Positions 8,214 through 15,963 of a DNA stretch of 36,171 nucleotides are shown piece by piece (positions within the stretch are counted from its first letter, which is position 1; every line of letters begins with the position of its first letter). The notes under the pieces are model-generated. The model saw only the letters and a list, made by a program, of their open reading frames with translations, was not told where the DNA came from and made no database searches. The stretch is from Bacillota bacterium (GTDB lineage Bacteria; Bacillota; Dethiobacteria; DTU022), in assembly GCA_018400435.1 (NCBI GenBank), contig JAGYMW010000020.1:1-36171 (forward strand), written 5' to 3'. The position numbers and the translations under genes were made by a program.

Positions 8214-9455
8214 TTGAGAGATTACCGTGAAATAAAGCTTTGGAAGGACGTTACACCTGAACAGTGGAATGACTGGCACTGGCAGGTACGCAACCGCATC
8301 ACCAACCTTGATAAGCTGAAACAGCTAATTGATCTGAGCGATGAAGAAGCGGAGGGCGTGGAAAAATGCCTTCAGAAATTCCGCATGGCTATTACTCCTT
8401 ACTATGCGACCCTGATCGATCCGGATGATCCCAATTGCCCGGTGCGCAAACAGGCAGTACCCACCGCGCTGGAAACTCACAGTTCGGTATCGGACATGAC
8501 CGATCCCCTGCATGAAGATGTAGACTCGCCGGTCACCGGACTGACCCACCGTTACCCGGACCGTGTTCTATTCCTGGTCACCGACCAGTGCTCCATGTAC
8601 TGCCGCCACTGCACCCGTCGGCGCCTGGCCGGAGCTACCGACAAGGCCCGCACCCGTGAGCAGATTGATGCTGCCATCGACTACATCCGACGCACTCCCG
8701 TGGTACGCGATGTTCTTCTCTCCGGCGGTGACGGTCTCCTCATTAGCGACAACATGATTGAATATCTGCTCAAAGAGCTGCGTTCTATCGAGCACGTGGA
8801 AATAATTCGCTTCGGCACACGCACACCGGTAGTCATGCCCCAGCGTATTACCCCTGAACTCTGTAAAATGCTGGCAAAATATCATCCTGTCTATATAAAT
8901 GTTCAGTTCAATCATCCGAAAGAAGTAACCCCCGAATCTGCGGCAGCCTGTGCTCGCCTGGCCGATGCCGGTATTCCCCTGGGCAACCAGTCTGTGCTTC
9001 TGGCCGGAATTAACGACTGCCCGCAGGTGATGAAGAAACTGAGCCATGAACTGCTCAAAATTCGGGTTAAGCCGTACTATGTTTACCAGTGCGACCTCTC
9101 GCAGGGTATTGAGCATTTCCGCACCTCCGTGGCCGCCGGCCTGGAGATCATTGAGAACCTGCGCGGGCACACCACCGGCATGGGCGTGCCTACATTTGTT
9201 GTCGACGCCCCCGGTGGAGGCGGCAAGATCCCGGTAATGCCCCAGTACCTCATCAGCCAGTCACCCTACCGGGTGGTCCTGCGCAACTTCGAGGGTGGTG
9301 TTTATACCTATACCGAGCCGCACCGCACGGTCGATCCAGAAAAAATTTGCCCTCTCTGCGGCGGCAGCCACACGCAGTACGCCCTGGGCGTTGCCGGTTT
9401 GCTTAACGGTCGGGCTGTGGCCATGGAACCGGATATCAAAAAAGGAAAAAACTAG
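8214..9455 (+). CDS. kamA: Lysine 2,3-aminomutase (radical SAM, PLP)
   Basis: A 413-residue protein, close to the 416 of Clostridium subterminale KamA. The radical-SAM cluster motif is C126-x3-C130-x2-C133 (CSMYCRHC). The PLP lysine is K338 in GGGGKIPV. The two aspartates that bind the substrate epsilon-amine in the clostridial enzyme (D293, D330) are present as D294 (CDLSQG) and D331 (VVDAPGGGG), favouring lysine over glutamate. A C-terminal CPLCGG segment fits the zinc site. It interconverts L-alpha-lysine and L-beta-lysine, for fermentation or acetyl-beta-lysine synthesis. Start chosen at TTG 8214 (AAAGGAG at 8199-8205); the in-frame TTG at 8196 precedes the ribosome binding site. The stop is UAG, notable in a genome that seems to read UAG as pyrrolysine: the frame beyond it is open into the next gene. 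Confidence 0.95.
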   Translation: MRDYREIKLWKDVTPEQWNDWHWQVRNRITNLDKLKQLIDLSDEEAEGVEKCLQKFRMAITPYYATLIDPDDPNCPVRKQAVPTALETHSSVSDMTDPLHEDVDSPVTGLTHRYPDRVLFLVTDQCSMYCRHCTRRRLAGATDKARTREQIDAAIDYIRRTPVVRDVLLSGGDGLLISDNMIEYLLKELRSIEHVEIIRFGTRTPVVMPQRITPELCKMLAKYHPVYINVQFNHPKEVTPESAAACARLADAGIPLGNQSVLLAGINDCPQVMKKLSHELLKIRVKPYYVYQCDLSQGIEHFRTSVAAGLEIIENLRGHTTGMGVPTFVVDAPGGGGKIPVMPQYLISQSPYRVVLRNFEGGVYTYTEPHRTVDPEKICPLCGGSHTQYALGVAGLLNGRAVAMEPDIKKGKN

Positions 9456-9527
9456 CATTCAGCGACCCTGTGTATTAACTTATTAACTTATCATTCAGCG
9501 ACCCTGTGTATTAACTTATTAACTTAT
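9456..9527 (+). repeat. Perfect tandem duplication, 2 x 36 bp
   Basis: Units 9456-9491 and 9492-9527 are identical and begin on the base after the kamA UAG. Each contains TTAACTTATTAACTTAT. The unit length is a multiple of three. In the kamA frame it would encode HSATLCINLLTY twice, with no stop before the MttB-family start at 9561. The second copy shares its 3' end (TTAACTTATT) with the dispersed 29-nt repeats at 4906 and 24092. Confidence 0.97.
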
Positions 9528-9560
9528 TGCCGCTCTTTTTTGAGAAAGGAGGCAATCAAA

Positions 9561-11057
9561 ATGGAACCAAAAAGATACTGTTTCAATAACCAACCCAAAC
9601 TGCGGCTGATCAGCGATGAACAGATTAAAATTATTCACCAGAAGGCTCTGCATGTCCTCGAAAATACCGGGGTCAAGTTCGAGTCGGAAGAGGCCCTCAA
9701 TATCCTTCGGGATCACGGGGCAAAAATCGATTCCGCGAAAAAGGTGGCCAGGATCAGCACACGCATGGTCGACGATGCCGTTAATCAGGCGCCGTCTTCC
9801 TTTAAAATCTATGACCGCAACGGCTCCCTGGCGGCCGATATGAGCGACGACAATGTCTATTTCGATCCCGGCTCATCCATGATTAAATTCATGGAATCGG
9901 ATGGCAAGACTGTCCGTCAGACAAGCTCAAAGGACATGGTGGACATCAGCAGGGTTAACGATGCCCTGGATAATATTCGTCTCCAGTCGACTTCCGTGGT
10001 TTGCTACGATGTGCCCAAGTCGATCGTTGACAGTTACCGACTCTATCTCTGCCTGAAGAATTCGCCGAAAGCGATCATCACAGGGGCTTTCAGTGTGCCC
10101 GGGATCATTCATATGCGCGACATGCTCGCCGCGGTGGTAGGCGGACTCGACGAGCTGCGCGAAAAACCGCGCGCCGTATTTGATATTTGCCCGTCGCCGC
10201 CCCTGAAATGGACCCATATAAGTGCCCAGAATATCATCGACTGTGCCCGCAACGGCCTGCCACTCGAAACGGTAGCCCTGCCCATGCCTGGAGCGGGCAG
10301 CCCCGTCACTCTGGGCGGATCGCTGATCCTGCATACTGTGGAAACCCTCAGTGGCCTGGTCCTGGCCCAGTGCGTCAATCCAGGTGCCCGGGTGGTCTAC
10401 GGCGGGGCCCCGGTGCAGTTTGATATGCGCTTTGGGACAACGCCCTTCAGCGCCGTCGAAGCGACCATGATCGCCGCTGCTTACTCCCAGATGGGTAAAT
10501 ACTTTGGGCTGCCGACCCACACTTACGCTGCCCTCAGCGATTCGAAAACCATCGATACCCAGGCCGGTATAGAAACGGGAATGAGCGGAATAATTGCCCA
10601 GCTGGCCGGGATCAACATGATTTCCGGACCGGGAGGCCTTGATTTTGTCAATACTTTCAGTCTCGAGAAACTGGTCATCGACAACGAAGTATGCGGCATG
10701 GCCCTGCGCATGCACCGCGGTATCGACTGCTCTGCTGAATCGCTGGCTGTTGAAGTGATCGAGGAGCTTGGCCCCGGAGGAAACTATCTTGAATCGGAGC
10801 ATACCTTGAAATGGTTTAAGAAAGAGCCATACCTCCCGTCAAAAATTATCGACCGTAACGACCGCAAGAACTGGGAAGATGAAGGGAGAAAGGATGCCTT
10901 CCAGCGGGCTCAGGAACAGGTTGAAGAGATTCGCGGCAGCCACACCCCGGCGCCACTGGACAAAGAGAGGGAAGAAGAGCTCGACAGGGCCACCGGCACA
11001 ATAATGAAGGAGCTCGGGATCAGTGAACTCCCACAGGGACCCCTGCCTGCCCAATAA
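9561..11057 (+). CDS. MttB-family amine methyltransferase without pyrrolysine
   Basis: A 498-residue member of the trimethylamine methyltransferase (MttB) superfamily, with no internal stop. Recognisable segments are YFDPGSSMIKFMESDG, GLPLETVALPMPGAGSPVTL, the SDSKTIDTQAGIETGMSG stretch, ISGPGGLDF where pyrrolysine enzymes carry their active-site region, and SLEKLVIDNEVCGMALRM. Non-pyrrolysine members such as MtgB (glycine betaine) and MtpB (proline betaine) demethylate quaternary amines and pass the methyl to a corrinoid protein. Substrate cannot be set from sequence. AAGGAGG (9546-9552) is 8 nt before ATG 9561. It has no corrinoid gene beside it; MtbC is the only one in the window. It follows kamA and precedes a beta-keto acid cleavage enzyme, which suggests an N-methylated amino acid or a carnitine-like compound (inference). 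Confidence 0.93.
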   Translation: MEPKRYCFNNQPKLRLISDEQIKIIHQKALHVLENTGVKFESEEALNILRDHGAKIDSAKKVARISTRMVDDAVNQAPSSFKIYDRNGSLAADMSDDNVYFDPGSSMIKFMESDGKTVRQTSSKDMVDISRVNDALDNIRLQSTSVVCYDVPKSIVDSYRLYLCLKNSPKAIITGAFSVPGIIHMRDMLAAVVGGLDELREKPRAVFDICPSPPLKWTHISAQNIIDCARNGLPLETVALPMPGAGSPVTLGGSLILHTVETLSGLVLAQCVNPGARVVYGGAPVQFDMRFGTTPFSAVEATMIAAAYSQMGKYFGLPTHTYAALSDSKTIDTQAGIETGMSGIIAQLAGINMISGPGGLDFVNTFSLEKLVIDNEVCGMALRMHRGIDCSAESLAVEVIEELGPGGNYLESEHTLKWFKKEPYLPSKIIDRNDRKNWEDEGRKDAFQRAQEQVEEIRGSHTPAPLDKEREEELDRATGTIMKELGISELPQGPLPAQ

Positions 11058-11080
11058 ACTAAAGCTTATCCGGGCAGGCA
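11044..11080 (+). terminator. Hairpin spanning the stop codon of the MttB-family gene
   Basis: TGCCTGCCC (11044-11052) and GGGCAGGCA (11072-11080) form a perfect 9-bp stem with a 19-nt loop that contains the TAA stop. Only TGTTT follows, so it may be a weak terminator or an mRNA-stabilising 3' hairpin. Confidence 0.45.
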
Positions 11081-11340
11081 TGTTTCCATAAGTTTATAAA
11101 GCGGAGACCTGTTTAACCATAAAAATCAATATATGAAAAATGCTTAACCTGACGCAGTTAACCTTAGATTTGGAAGATGTCTATGGTAAAATTTTGTGGG
11201 GCTTGTTTAAGAATGCAAAATATTCATGCTGCAATGATTAAAGGTGATAAAAAAGCAGAGACCTGGTAATGAAAATAGTACGAAATAGAAAAAGTTACCT
11301 GGATTCATCACAAAAATGCTCATAAGAAGGAATTTTTAAT
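11081..11340. other. Gene-free spacer before the beta-keto acid cleavage enzyme
   Basis: AT-rich. A short near-repeat, GCGGAGACCTG (11101) and GCAGAGACCTG (11255), occurs twice. A TAAAAT at about 11186 could be a -10 box, but there is no convincing -35. AAGAAGGA at 11324-11331 is a good ribosome binding site serving the leader frame at 11341. No RNA family recognised. Confidence 0.4.
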
Positions 11341-11394
11341 GTGAAGTGGAATTTTGCTTATTGTTATATTTCTTCAAGGGGAAATACAGGCTGA
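11341..11394 (+). CDS. Possible 17-residue leader peptide overlapping the next start
   Basis: GTG 11341 lies 9 nt after AAGAAGGA. The peptide, MKWNFAYCYISSRGNTG, ends with a TGA (11392-11394) whose A is the first base of the ATG at 11394. The following gene has no good Shine-Dalgarno of its own, so it may depend on ribosomes finishing this frame. An ATG two bases earlier (11339) is followed at once by TGA, a start-stop element using the same ribosome binding site. Confidence 0.35.
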   Translation: MKWNFAYCYISSRGNTG

Positions 11395-12203
11395 TGGAAA
11401 AGCTGATTATCACAGTAGCGCCGACCGGAAATGTACCGGACAGGAAAACCAGCCCGGCGCTTCCGGTTACTCCCGATGAAATTGCCGAAGATGTCTACCG
11501 CTGTTACCGGGCGGGGGCAGCCATTGCCCATATTCATGCCCGTGATGAAAATGGGAAACCGACCGCTGACCCGCAGGTGTTTAAGGTAATTATGGAAAAG
11601 GTTAAACAAAAATGTGATATTATCATTCAATTTTCAACCGGTGCTCGAGGAGGCGGAGGTGCCGAAGAGCGGGGAGCTTGTATCGCCCTAAAGCCGGAAA
11701 TGGCCAGTTTGGCTACAGGATCGTCTAATTTTGCACGTTCTGTAAATTATAACCCGCCTGATCTGATCAAAGATCTGATCAGGCGGATGCTCAGGTACGG
11801 GGTCAAGCCGGAAATAGAAGCTTTCGATCTTTCTGCCCTGGAATATGCTTCCTATCTTATGAAAAAAGGTTTGCTGAAGGCACCGCTGCATGTAAACCTG
11901 GTTTTGAACGTGCCCGGTTCTTTGCAAGGCACACCGCGTAACCTTTTTTTCCTGATGGAAAGTATTCCAGCCGGTTGTACATGGTCTGTTACCAGCATTG
12001 GCAAAAGCCATCACCAGCTTAGCGCTTTGGCCCTTATTCTCGGCGGTCACGTGCGCACCGGCATCGAAGATGGGCATGATCTAGAAGCAGGGAAGCCGGC
12101 TACCAATGCTGAACTGGTACAAAGGATCGCTGTGCTGGCCCGTGCTTACGAACGTGATTTGGCCGATCCTGCAGAAGCCAGGTCGATACTCGGGTTGTCA
12201 TAA
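11394..12203 (+). CDS. Beta-keto acid cleavage enzyme (BKACE, Kce-like)
   Basis: A 269-residue DUF849/BKACE protein. It begins MEKLIITVAPTGNVPDR; the zinc-ligand motif is AHIHARDENG, and QFSTGARGGGG and ASLATGSSNF match the substrate pocket strands. The C-terminal part has GGHVRTGIEDG, including the usual conserved Glu. The family condenses a beta-keto acid with acetyl-CoA and splits it into acetoacetate and a new CoA ester. Kce acts on 3-keto-5-aminohexanoate in lysine fermentation; another branch cleaves dehydrocarnitine to a betaine product. Both fit here: kamA two genes upstream, an MttB-family methyltransferase one gene upstream. KamDE and Kdd of the full lysine pathway are not in the window. 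The ATG at 11394 is chosen over the in-frame GTG at 11346 because the family N-terminus starts there. Confidence 0.93.
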   Translation: MEKLIITVAPTGNVPDRKTSPALPVTPDEIAEDVYRCYRAGAAIAHIHARDENGKPTADPQVFKVIMEKVKQKCDIIIQFSTGARGGGGAEERGACIALKPEMASLATGSSNFARSVNYNPPDLIKDLIRRMLRYGVKPEIEAFDLSALEYASYLMKKGLLKAPLHVNLVLNVPGSLQGTPRNLFFLMESIPAGCTWSVTSIGKSHHQLSALALILGGHVRTGIEDGHDLEAGKPATNAELVQRIAVLARAYERDLADPAEARSILGLS

Positions 12204-12274
12204 AGAACCGCAAAGAGCCACATTGACAGAAAGACGGCTGGCGGATTGGAGCAAACAAGTTTAAAGGAAAGGTC

Positions 12275-12868
12275 TTAATATTGCCAGCCAGCCTCGAAGG
12301 ACTGCCTGTTAATATCAACCAGGACGGCCTTGATTTCCTGTTCCAGGATCTGCAGCCACTTTTCTCTGGCGAAGGGCATCAAACGGGCCAGGATACCCAG
12401 CAGAAAGGTGTTGACAACCCGCGGGTTTTTCTTCACCGGATCAATATTGAGGGCATCGACGGCAATGAGACTGGCCGCTTTGCTCTCAATTTCTTCCAGA
12501 ATGCCATCCGGATACTCCGTCTCGCCGGTCAGTACCGGCATGGGATCAAGCTCCTGCGTATTGACGATGACCGTTCCCTCCGACGAAAGGAAGGGAAGCC
12601 AGCGCAGGGCTTCAAGCTTTTCGAAGGAAAGGAGAATGTCGCCGTCACCCTGCGGGATAAGCGGTGAATAAACTTTTTTGCCCATCCGCACGTGAGTGAT
12701 CACGCTGCCGCCCCGCTGGGCCATGCCGTGGGTTTCGGCCGTTTTCACGTCCAGTCCCTCAGACATAGCCAGGGCGGCAATAACTCGCCCCGTCAGGATG
12801 GTACCCTGCCCCCCGACACCGGCAATTAAAATATCTTTTTTAGCTGTTTTGCCCAGTTTACTGTTCAC
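12275..12868 (-). CDS. iorB: Indolepyruvate:ferredoxin oxidoreductase beta subunit
   Basis: A 197-residue protein with DILIAGVGGQGTILTGRVIA at the N-terminus and THGMAQRGGSVITHVRMG, the two conserved stretches of the gamma/IorB domain of 2-oxoacid oxidoreductases. With IorA it oxidatively decarboxylates aryl-pyruvates from Trp, Phe and Tyr to aryl-acetyl-CoA, reducing ferredoxin. Start placed at GTG 12868, two bases after the iorA stop, with GGGCGGGTGA just upstream; GTG 12877 is an alternative that would overlap iorA. Last gene of the minus-strand unit and convergent with the BKACE gene; no clear terminator in the 71-nt gap. Confidence 0.93.
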   Translation of the reverse strand: MNSKLGKTAKKDILIAGVGGQGTILTGRVIAALAMSEGLDVKTAETHGMAQRGGSVITHVRMGKKVYSPLIPQGDGDILLSFEKLEALRWLPFLSSEGTVIVNTQELDPMPVLTGETEYPDGILEEIESKAASLIAVDALNIDPVKKNPRVVNTFLLGILARLMPFAREKWLQILEQEIKAVLVDINRQSFEAGWQY

Positions 12869-12869
12869 T

Positions 12870-14624
12870 TTATTCACCCGCCCTTTCCGCAGAAAATTTA
12901 ATTGCATCAAAGCGGCAGAGCTGTTCACAAAGCCCGCAGCCAGTGCATATTGTAGGGTTGATCCTGGCCTTGTCATCCTTAAAGCTCAAAGCCGGGCAGC
13001 CCAGGGCCAGACAGGCTTTACAGCCGTTGCAGAGTTCCTCATCCACATATAGCGGCTCATCGAAAGAAGAAAGGAGGAAGATGCAGGGCCGGCGGGCAAT
13101 AATCACCGATGGTTCCGTGGCGGCCAGTTCTTCCTTGATCACCGCTTTGACCCGTTTCAAATCAAAAGCGTCGACCACTGTTACTCTCCGTACACCAAGC
13201 GAGAGACAGAGTTTTTCCAGGTCTACCGCCGGGGCCTCTTCGCCCTTCAAGTTAAGGCCAGTTCCGGGGTGCTGCTGGTGTCCGGTCATCGCCGTGATCC
13301 CGTTATCGAGAATAAGGGCCGTGATGGGGGCCCGGTTGTAAACAGCATCCAGCAGTGCTGTAATACCGGAATGAAGAAAAGTGGAATCGCCAATCACGGC
13401 TACCGTTTTTCCTGCCGCTGACGGATCGGCACGGACCATACCCAGCGATGTGCCGATGCTGGCCCCCATGCAGATGCATGAATCAATAGCTTCCAGCGGT
13501 TTCAATGCCCCCAGGGTATAGCAGCCAATATCGCCGGTCACGTTTACCTTCAGGCGGCGCAGGGTATAGAAAACGCCGCGGTGTGAGCAGCCGGGACACA
13601 TTACCGGCGGTCTCCCGGGGATTTTTTCGTTGCCCTGGATCAGCTGCGGCTTCCGCCCGAGAAATTTCTCGCGGATTATCTCCGTTCCCAGCTCGCCAAG
13701 GAGGCCGAAAATTTCTTTACCCCGCACTGGCACCTCCAGGTTCATGGCCAGCAGCTGCTCTTCCATGAAGGGATCGAGTTCCTCTATCACCAAAATTTCT
13801 TTTACCTGTGCGGCAAAACGGCGCACCAGTTTTTCCGGCAGCGGATAGCTGAAACCAAGCTTCAGAAAACTGGCTTCCGGCAGGGCTTCACGGGCATACT
13901 GGTAGGCTACGCCGCTGCAAATTATCCCCACCTCTTTAGAACCTTCTTCAATCCGGTTCAGCGGGCTGACCTCCGCTTCTTTACCCAGATCAAGCAGCCG
14001 TTTTTCCACCAGCGGGTGGCGCTGGCGGGCGAAGCCGGGCAGCATAACATACTTGGCCGGATTCTTCTGGAACCCGACGGCCTCTTTTTCCTGACGCTTT
14101 CCAGGAACCAGGGTGCTGCGCGAATGAGAGATGCGCGTAGTCGTCCTCAGCATCACCGGTGTGTCAAACTTTTCGCTCAGGGCTAGCCCGGCCACCACGA
14201 AGTCGCGCGCTTCTTCACTATCTGCTGGTTCTAGCAGGGGAATCTTGGCAAAACGGGCGTAGTGGCGGTTGTCCTGTTCATTCTGCGAGCTGTGCATGCC
14301 CGGATCGTCAGCCGAGACAAGCACCAGCCCGCCCCCCACCCCGGTGTAGGATAGGGTCATCAGCGGATCGGCGGCCACATTGACGCCAACGTGCTTCATT
14401 GCTACCAGTACCCTGGCGCCTGCCATCGATGCCCCGATAGCTGTTTCAAGAGCCGTTTTCTCGTTCGTTGACCAGTTGCAATCAACCTCCGGGTAACGGG
14501 CCAGGGTCTCCATGATTTCCGTGCTCGGAGTACCCGGGTAGGCTGTCCCCACCGTTACTCCTCCCTCGTAGGCTCCACGTGCTATGGCTTCATTTCCGGT
14601 CATCAAAACGCGTTTATTTTTCAA
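12870..14624 (-). CDS. iorA: Indolepyruvate:ferredoxin oxidoreductase alpha subunit
   Basis: A 584-residue protein. The N-terminal pyrimidine-binding domain has GNEAIARGAYEGGV and TAYPGTPSTEI. The TPP-binding domain is at about 330-480, with CPGCSHRGVF, GDIGCYTLG and the GDSTFLHSGITAL...DNGITAMTGHQQHPGTG signature. The C-terminus carries two ferredoxin-type [4Fe-4S] motifs (CNGCKACLALGCP and CTGCGLCEQLC). Start chosen at TTG 14624, 9 nt after TGGAGG and overlapping the paaK1 3' end by 11 nt. The overlap implies coupled expression with paaK1. Product is aryl-acetyl-CoA and reduced ferredoxin, a source for the acyl-CoA synthetase at the left edge or its relatives. Confidence 0.95.
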   Translation of the reverse strand: MKNKRVLMTGNEAIARGAYEGGVTVGTAYPGTPSTEIMETLARYPEVDCNWSTNEKTALETAIGASMAGARVLVAMKHVGVNVAADPLMTLSYTGVGGGLVLVSADDPGMHSSQNEQDNRHYARFAKIPLLEPADSEEARDFVVAGLALSEKFDTPVMLRTTTRISHSRSTLVPGKRQEKEAVGFQKNPAKYVMLPGFARQRHPLVEKRLLDLGKEAEVSPLNRIEEGSKEVGIICSGVAYQYAREALPEASFLKLGFSYPLPEKLVRRFAAQVKEILVIEELDPFMEEQLLAMNLEVPVRGKEIFGLLGELGTEIIREKFLGRKPQLIQGNEKIPGRPPVMCPGCSHRGVFYTLRRLKVNVTGDIGCYTLGALKPLEAIDSCICMGASIGTSLGMVRADPSAAGKTVAVIGDSTFLHSGITALLDAVYNRAPITALILDNGITAMTGHQQHPGTGLNLKGEEAPAVDLEKLCLSLGVRRVTVVDAFDLKRVKAVIKEELAATEPSVIIARRPCIFLLSSFDEPLYVDEELCNGCKACLALGCPALSFKDDKARINPTICTGCGLCEQLCRFDAIKFSAERAGE

Positions 14625-15915
14625 GATCCGGAACCTCCATTTCAACGATCCGTTTAGCCTTGCCGGTGGTCCGTTCCAGAGATTTCGGTTCCATCAGCTT
14701 GAGCCGGGGGGACATGGAAAGGGTGGAACGCAGGCGCTGCCGGATTCTGTTGCCCAGAAGTTCAAGTTCCTTGTAACGGTCGGTAAACCCTTCCTGGGCC
14801 AGCTCCACCTGCACCTCCAGGTCCTTAATAAATCCTTTGTCTTTGAGCAAAACAAGCTGGTAATGGGGCGATACCTCCCGGAAAGCGGCCAGGACCTCTT
14901 CGATCTGGCTGGGGAAAATATTGACTCCCTTGATGATGATCATGTCGTCGCTGCGCCCCGTGATGTAGTCCATCAGCGGCGTAGTCCGCCCGCAGGGGCA
15001 GGGCTCCGGCACAATACGGGTGATGTCGCCGGTGCGGTAGCGCAGCACCGGGAAACCTTCCTTGAAAAGGGGAGTGAGCACAAGCTCTCCCGCTTCACCC
15101 CGGGGCAGTACTTCACCGGTCTGAGGGTTGATAATCTCGTGGTAGTAGAGATCATCCAGGATATGCATGCCCGTCCGTTGGCCGCATTCGCCTGAGATAC
15201 CCGGCCCCACTACCTCGGTCAGGCCGTAGTTGCTGGTTACCTTTAAACCCCACTGCTTTTCAATTTCCTCGCGCATGGCGTCGGAACAGGGTTCCCCGCC
15301 GAACATGCCAATTTTCAAGCCGAAAGAAAGCGGGTCGTAGCCGAGATCGCGGGCTGTTTCGGCCATGTAGATGGCGAAAGAGGGAGTGCTCACCAGGACG
15401 GTGGTTTTAAAATCTTTCATCAGGGACAGCTGCCGCTCCGTGTTACCGCTGGAAAAAGGGACCACCGTGGCCCCGAGCCTTTCCAGCCCGTAGTGGAGGC
15501 CAAACCCCCCGGTGAATAGACCGTAGCCAAAAGAGATCTGGGCGATATCCTTTTTAGTCACACCGGCCATTTCGCAAATCCTGGTTACAGATTGGGCCCA
15601 GTAATCAAGGTCGCTTCTGGTATATCCAGCCACGATTGGTTTGCCTGTTGTCCCCGAAGAAGCGTGAATGCGGACAATATCGTCCAGGGGCACGGCTGCC
15701 ATCCCGTAGGGATAAGCTCCCCGCAGGTCGTTCTTGGTGGTGAAGGGCAGCTTATGGAAACTCTCCGGCGTTGCTACCGTTTCCGGATGCAGGCCGGCCG
15801 CATCGAAAAGGCGACGGTAGAAGGGGCTGTTGTTATAGGCATGTTTAACAACTTTTGCCAATCCATGTTTCTGCCGCGAAAGGCGTTCCTCCGCGGTTAG
15901 CTGATCGTTATTCAT
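14614..15915 (-). CDS. paaK: Phenylacetate-CoA ligase (first paralogue)
   Basis: A 433-residue adenylate-forming enzyme of the PaaK group. Motifs: [15 protein letters not shown] (phosphate loop), FGGEPCSD, NYGLTEVVGPG, YRTGDITRI and GRSDDMIIIKGVNIFPSQIE (hinge region and C-terminal lid). It makes aryl-acetyl-CoA from aryl acetate, ATP and CoA with release of AMP and PPi. Start at ATG 15915, with CAGGAG 9 nt before it; an in-frame TTG at 15924 touches the ribosome binding site. It sits between the ACT protein and iorAB. Such ior-paaK clusters are common in amino-acid-degrading anaerobes, where the ligase is thought to work with the oxidoreductase. Substrate range (phenyl-, indolyl-, hydroxyphenyl-acetate) is unknown. 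Confidence 0.95.
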   Translation of the reverse strand: MNNDQLTAEERLSRQKHGLAKVVKHAYNNSPFYRRLFDAAGLHPETVATPESFHKLPFTTKNDLRGAYPYGMAAVPLDDIVRIHASSGTTGKPIVAGYTRSDLDYWAQSVTRICEMAGVTKKDIAQISFGYGLFTGGFGLHYGLERLGATVVPFSSGNTERQLSLMKDFKTTVLVSTPSFAIYMAETARDLGYDPLSFGLKIGMFGGEPCSDAMREEIEKQWGLKVTSNYGLTEVVGPGISGECGQRTGMHILDDLYYHEIINPQTGEVLPRGEAGELVLTPLFKEGFPVLRYRTGDITRIVPEPCPCGRTTPLMDYITGRSDDMIIIKGVNIFPSQIEEVLAAFREVSPHYQLVLLKDKGFIKDLEVQVELAQEGFTDRYKELELLGNRIRQRLRSTLSMSPRLKLMEPKSLERTTGKAKRIVEMEVPDLEK

Positions 15916-15963
15916 CTGTTTCAACTCCTGTTATTTGAAGGTGCCTGAAGTAATTTGAACGAA

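Noticed and set aside
9456-9527. CRISPR array
   Set aside because: Two directly adjoining copies with no spacers and no cas genes.
9927-10802. Antisense frame of 291 codons within the MttB-family gene
   Set aside because: Same reasons: no start signals and no recognisable protein features.
9561-11057. Pyrrolysine in the MttB-family protein
   Set aside because: The frame has no internal UAG; the region corresponding to the pyrrolysine site reads ISGPGGLDF.
2616-12203. Pyrrolysine tRNA (pylT) or pyl genes near mtbB
   Set aside because: No tRNA-like cloverleaf and no PylS, PylB, PylC or PylD sequence could be seen in the window.
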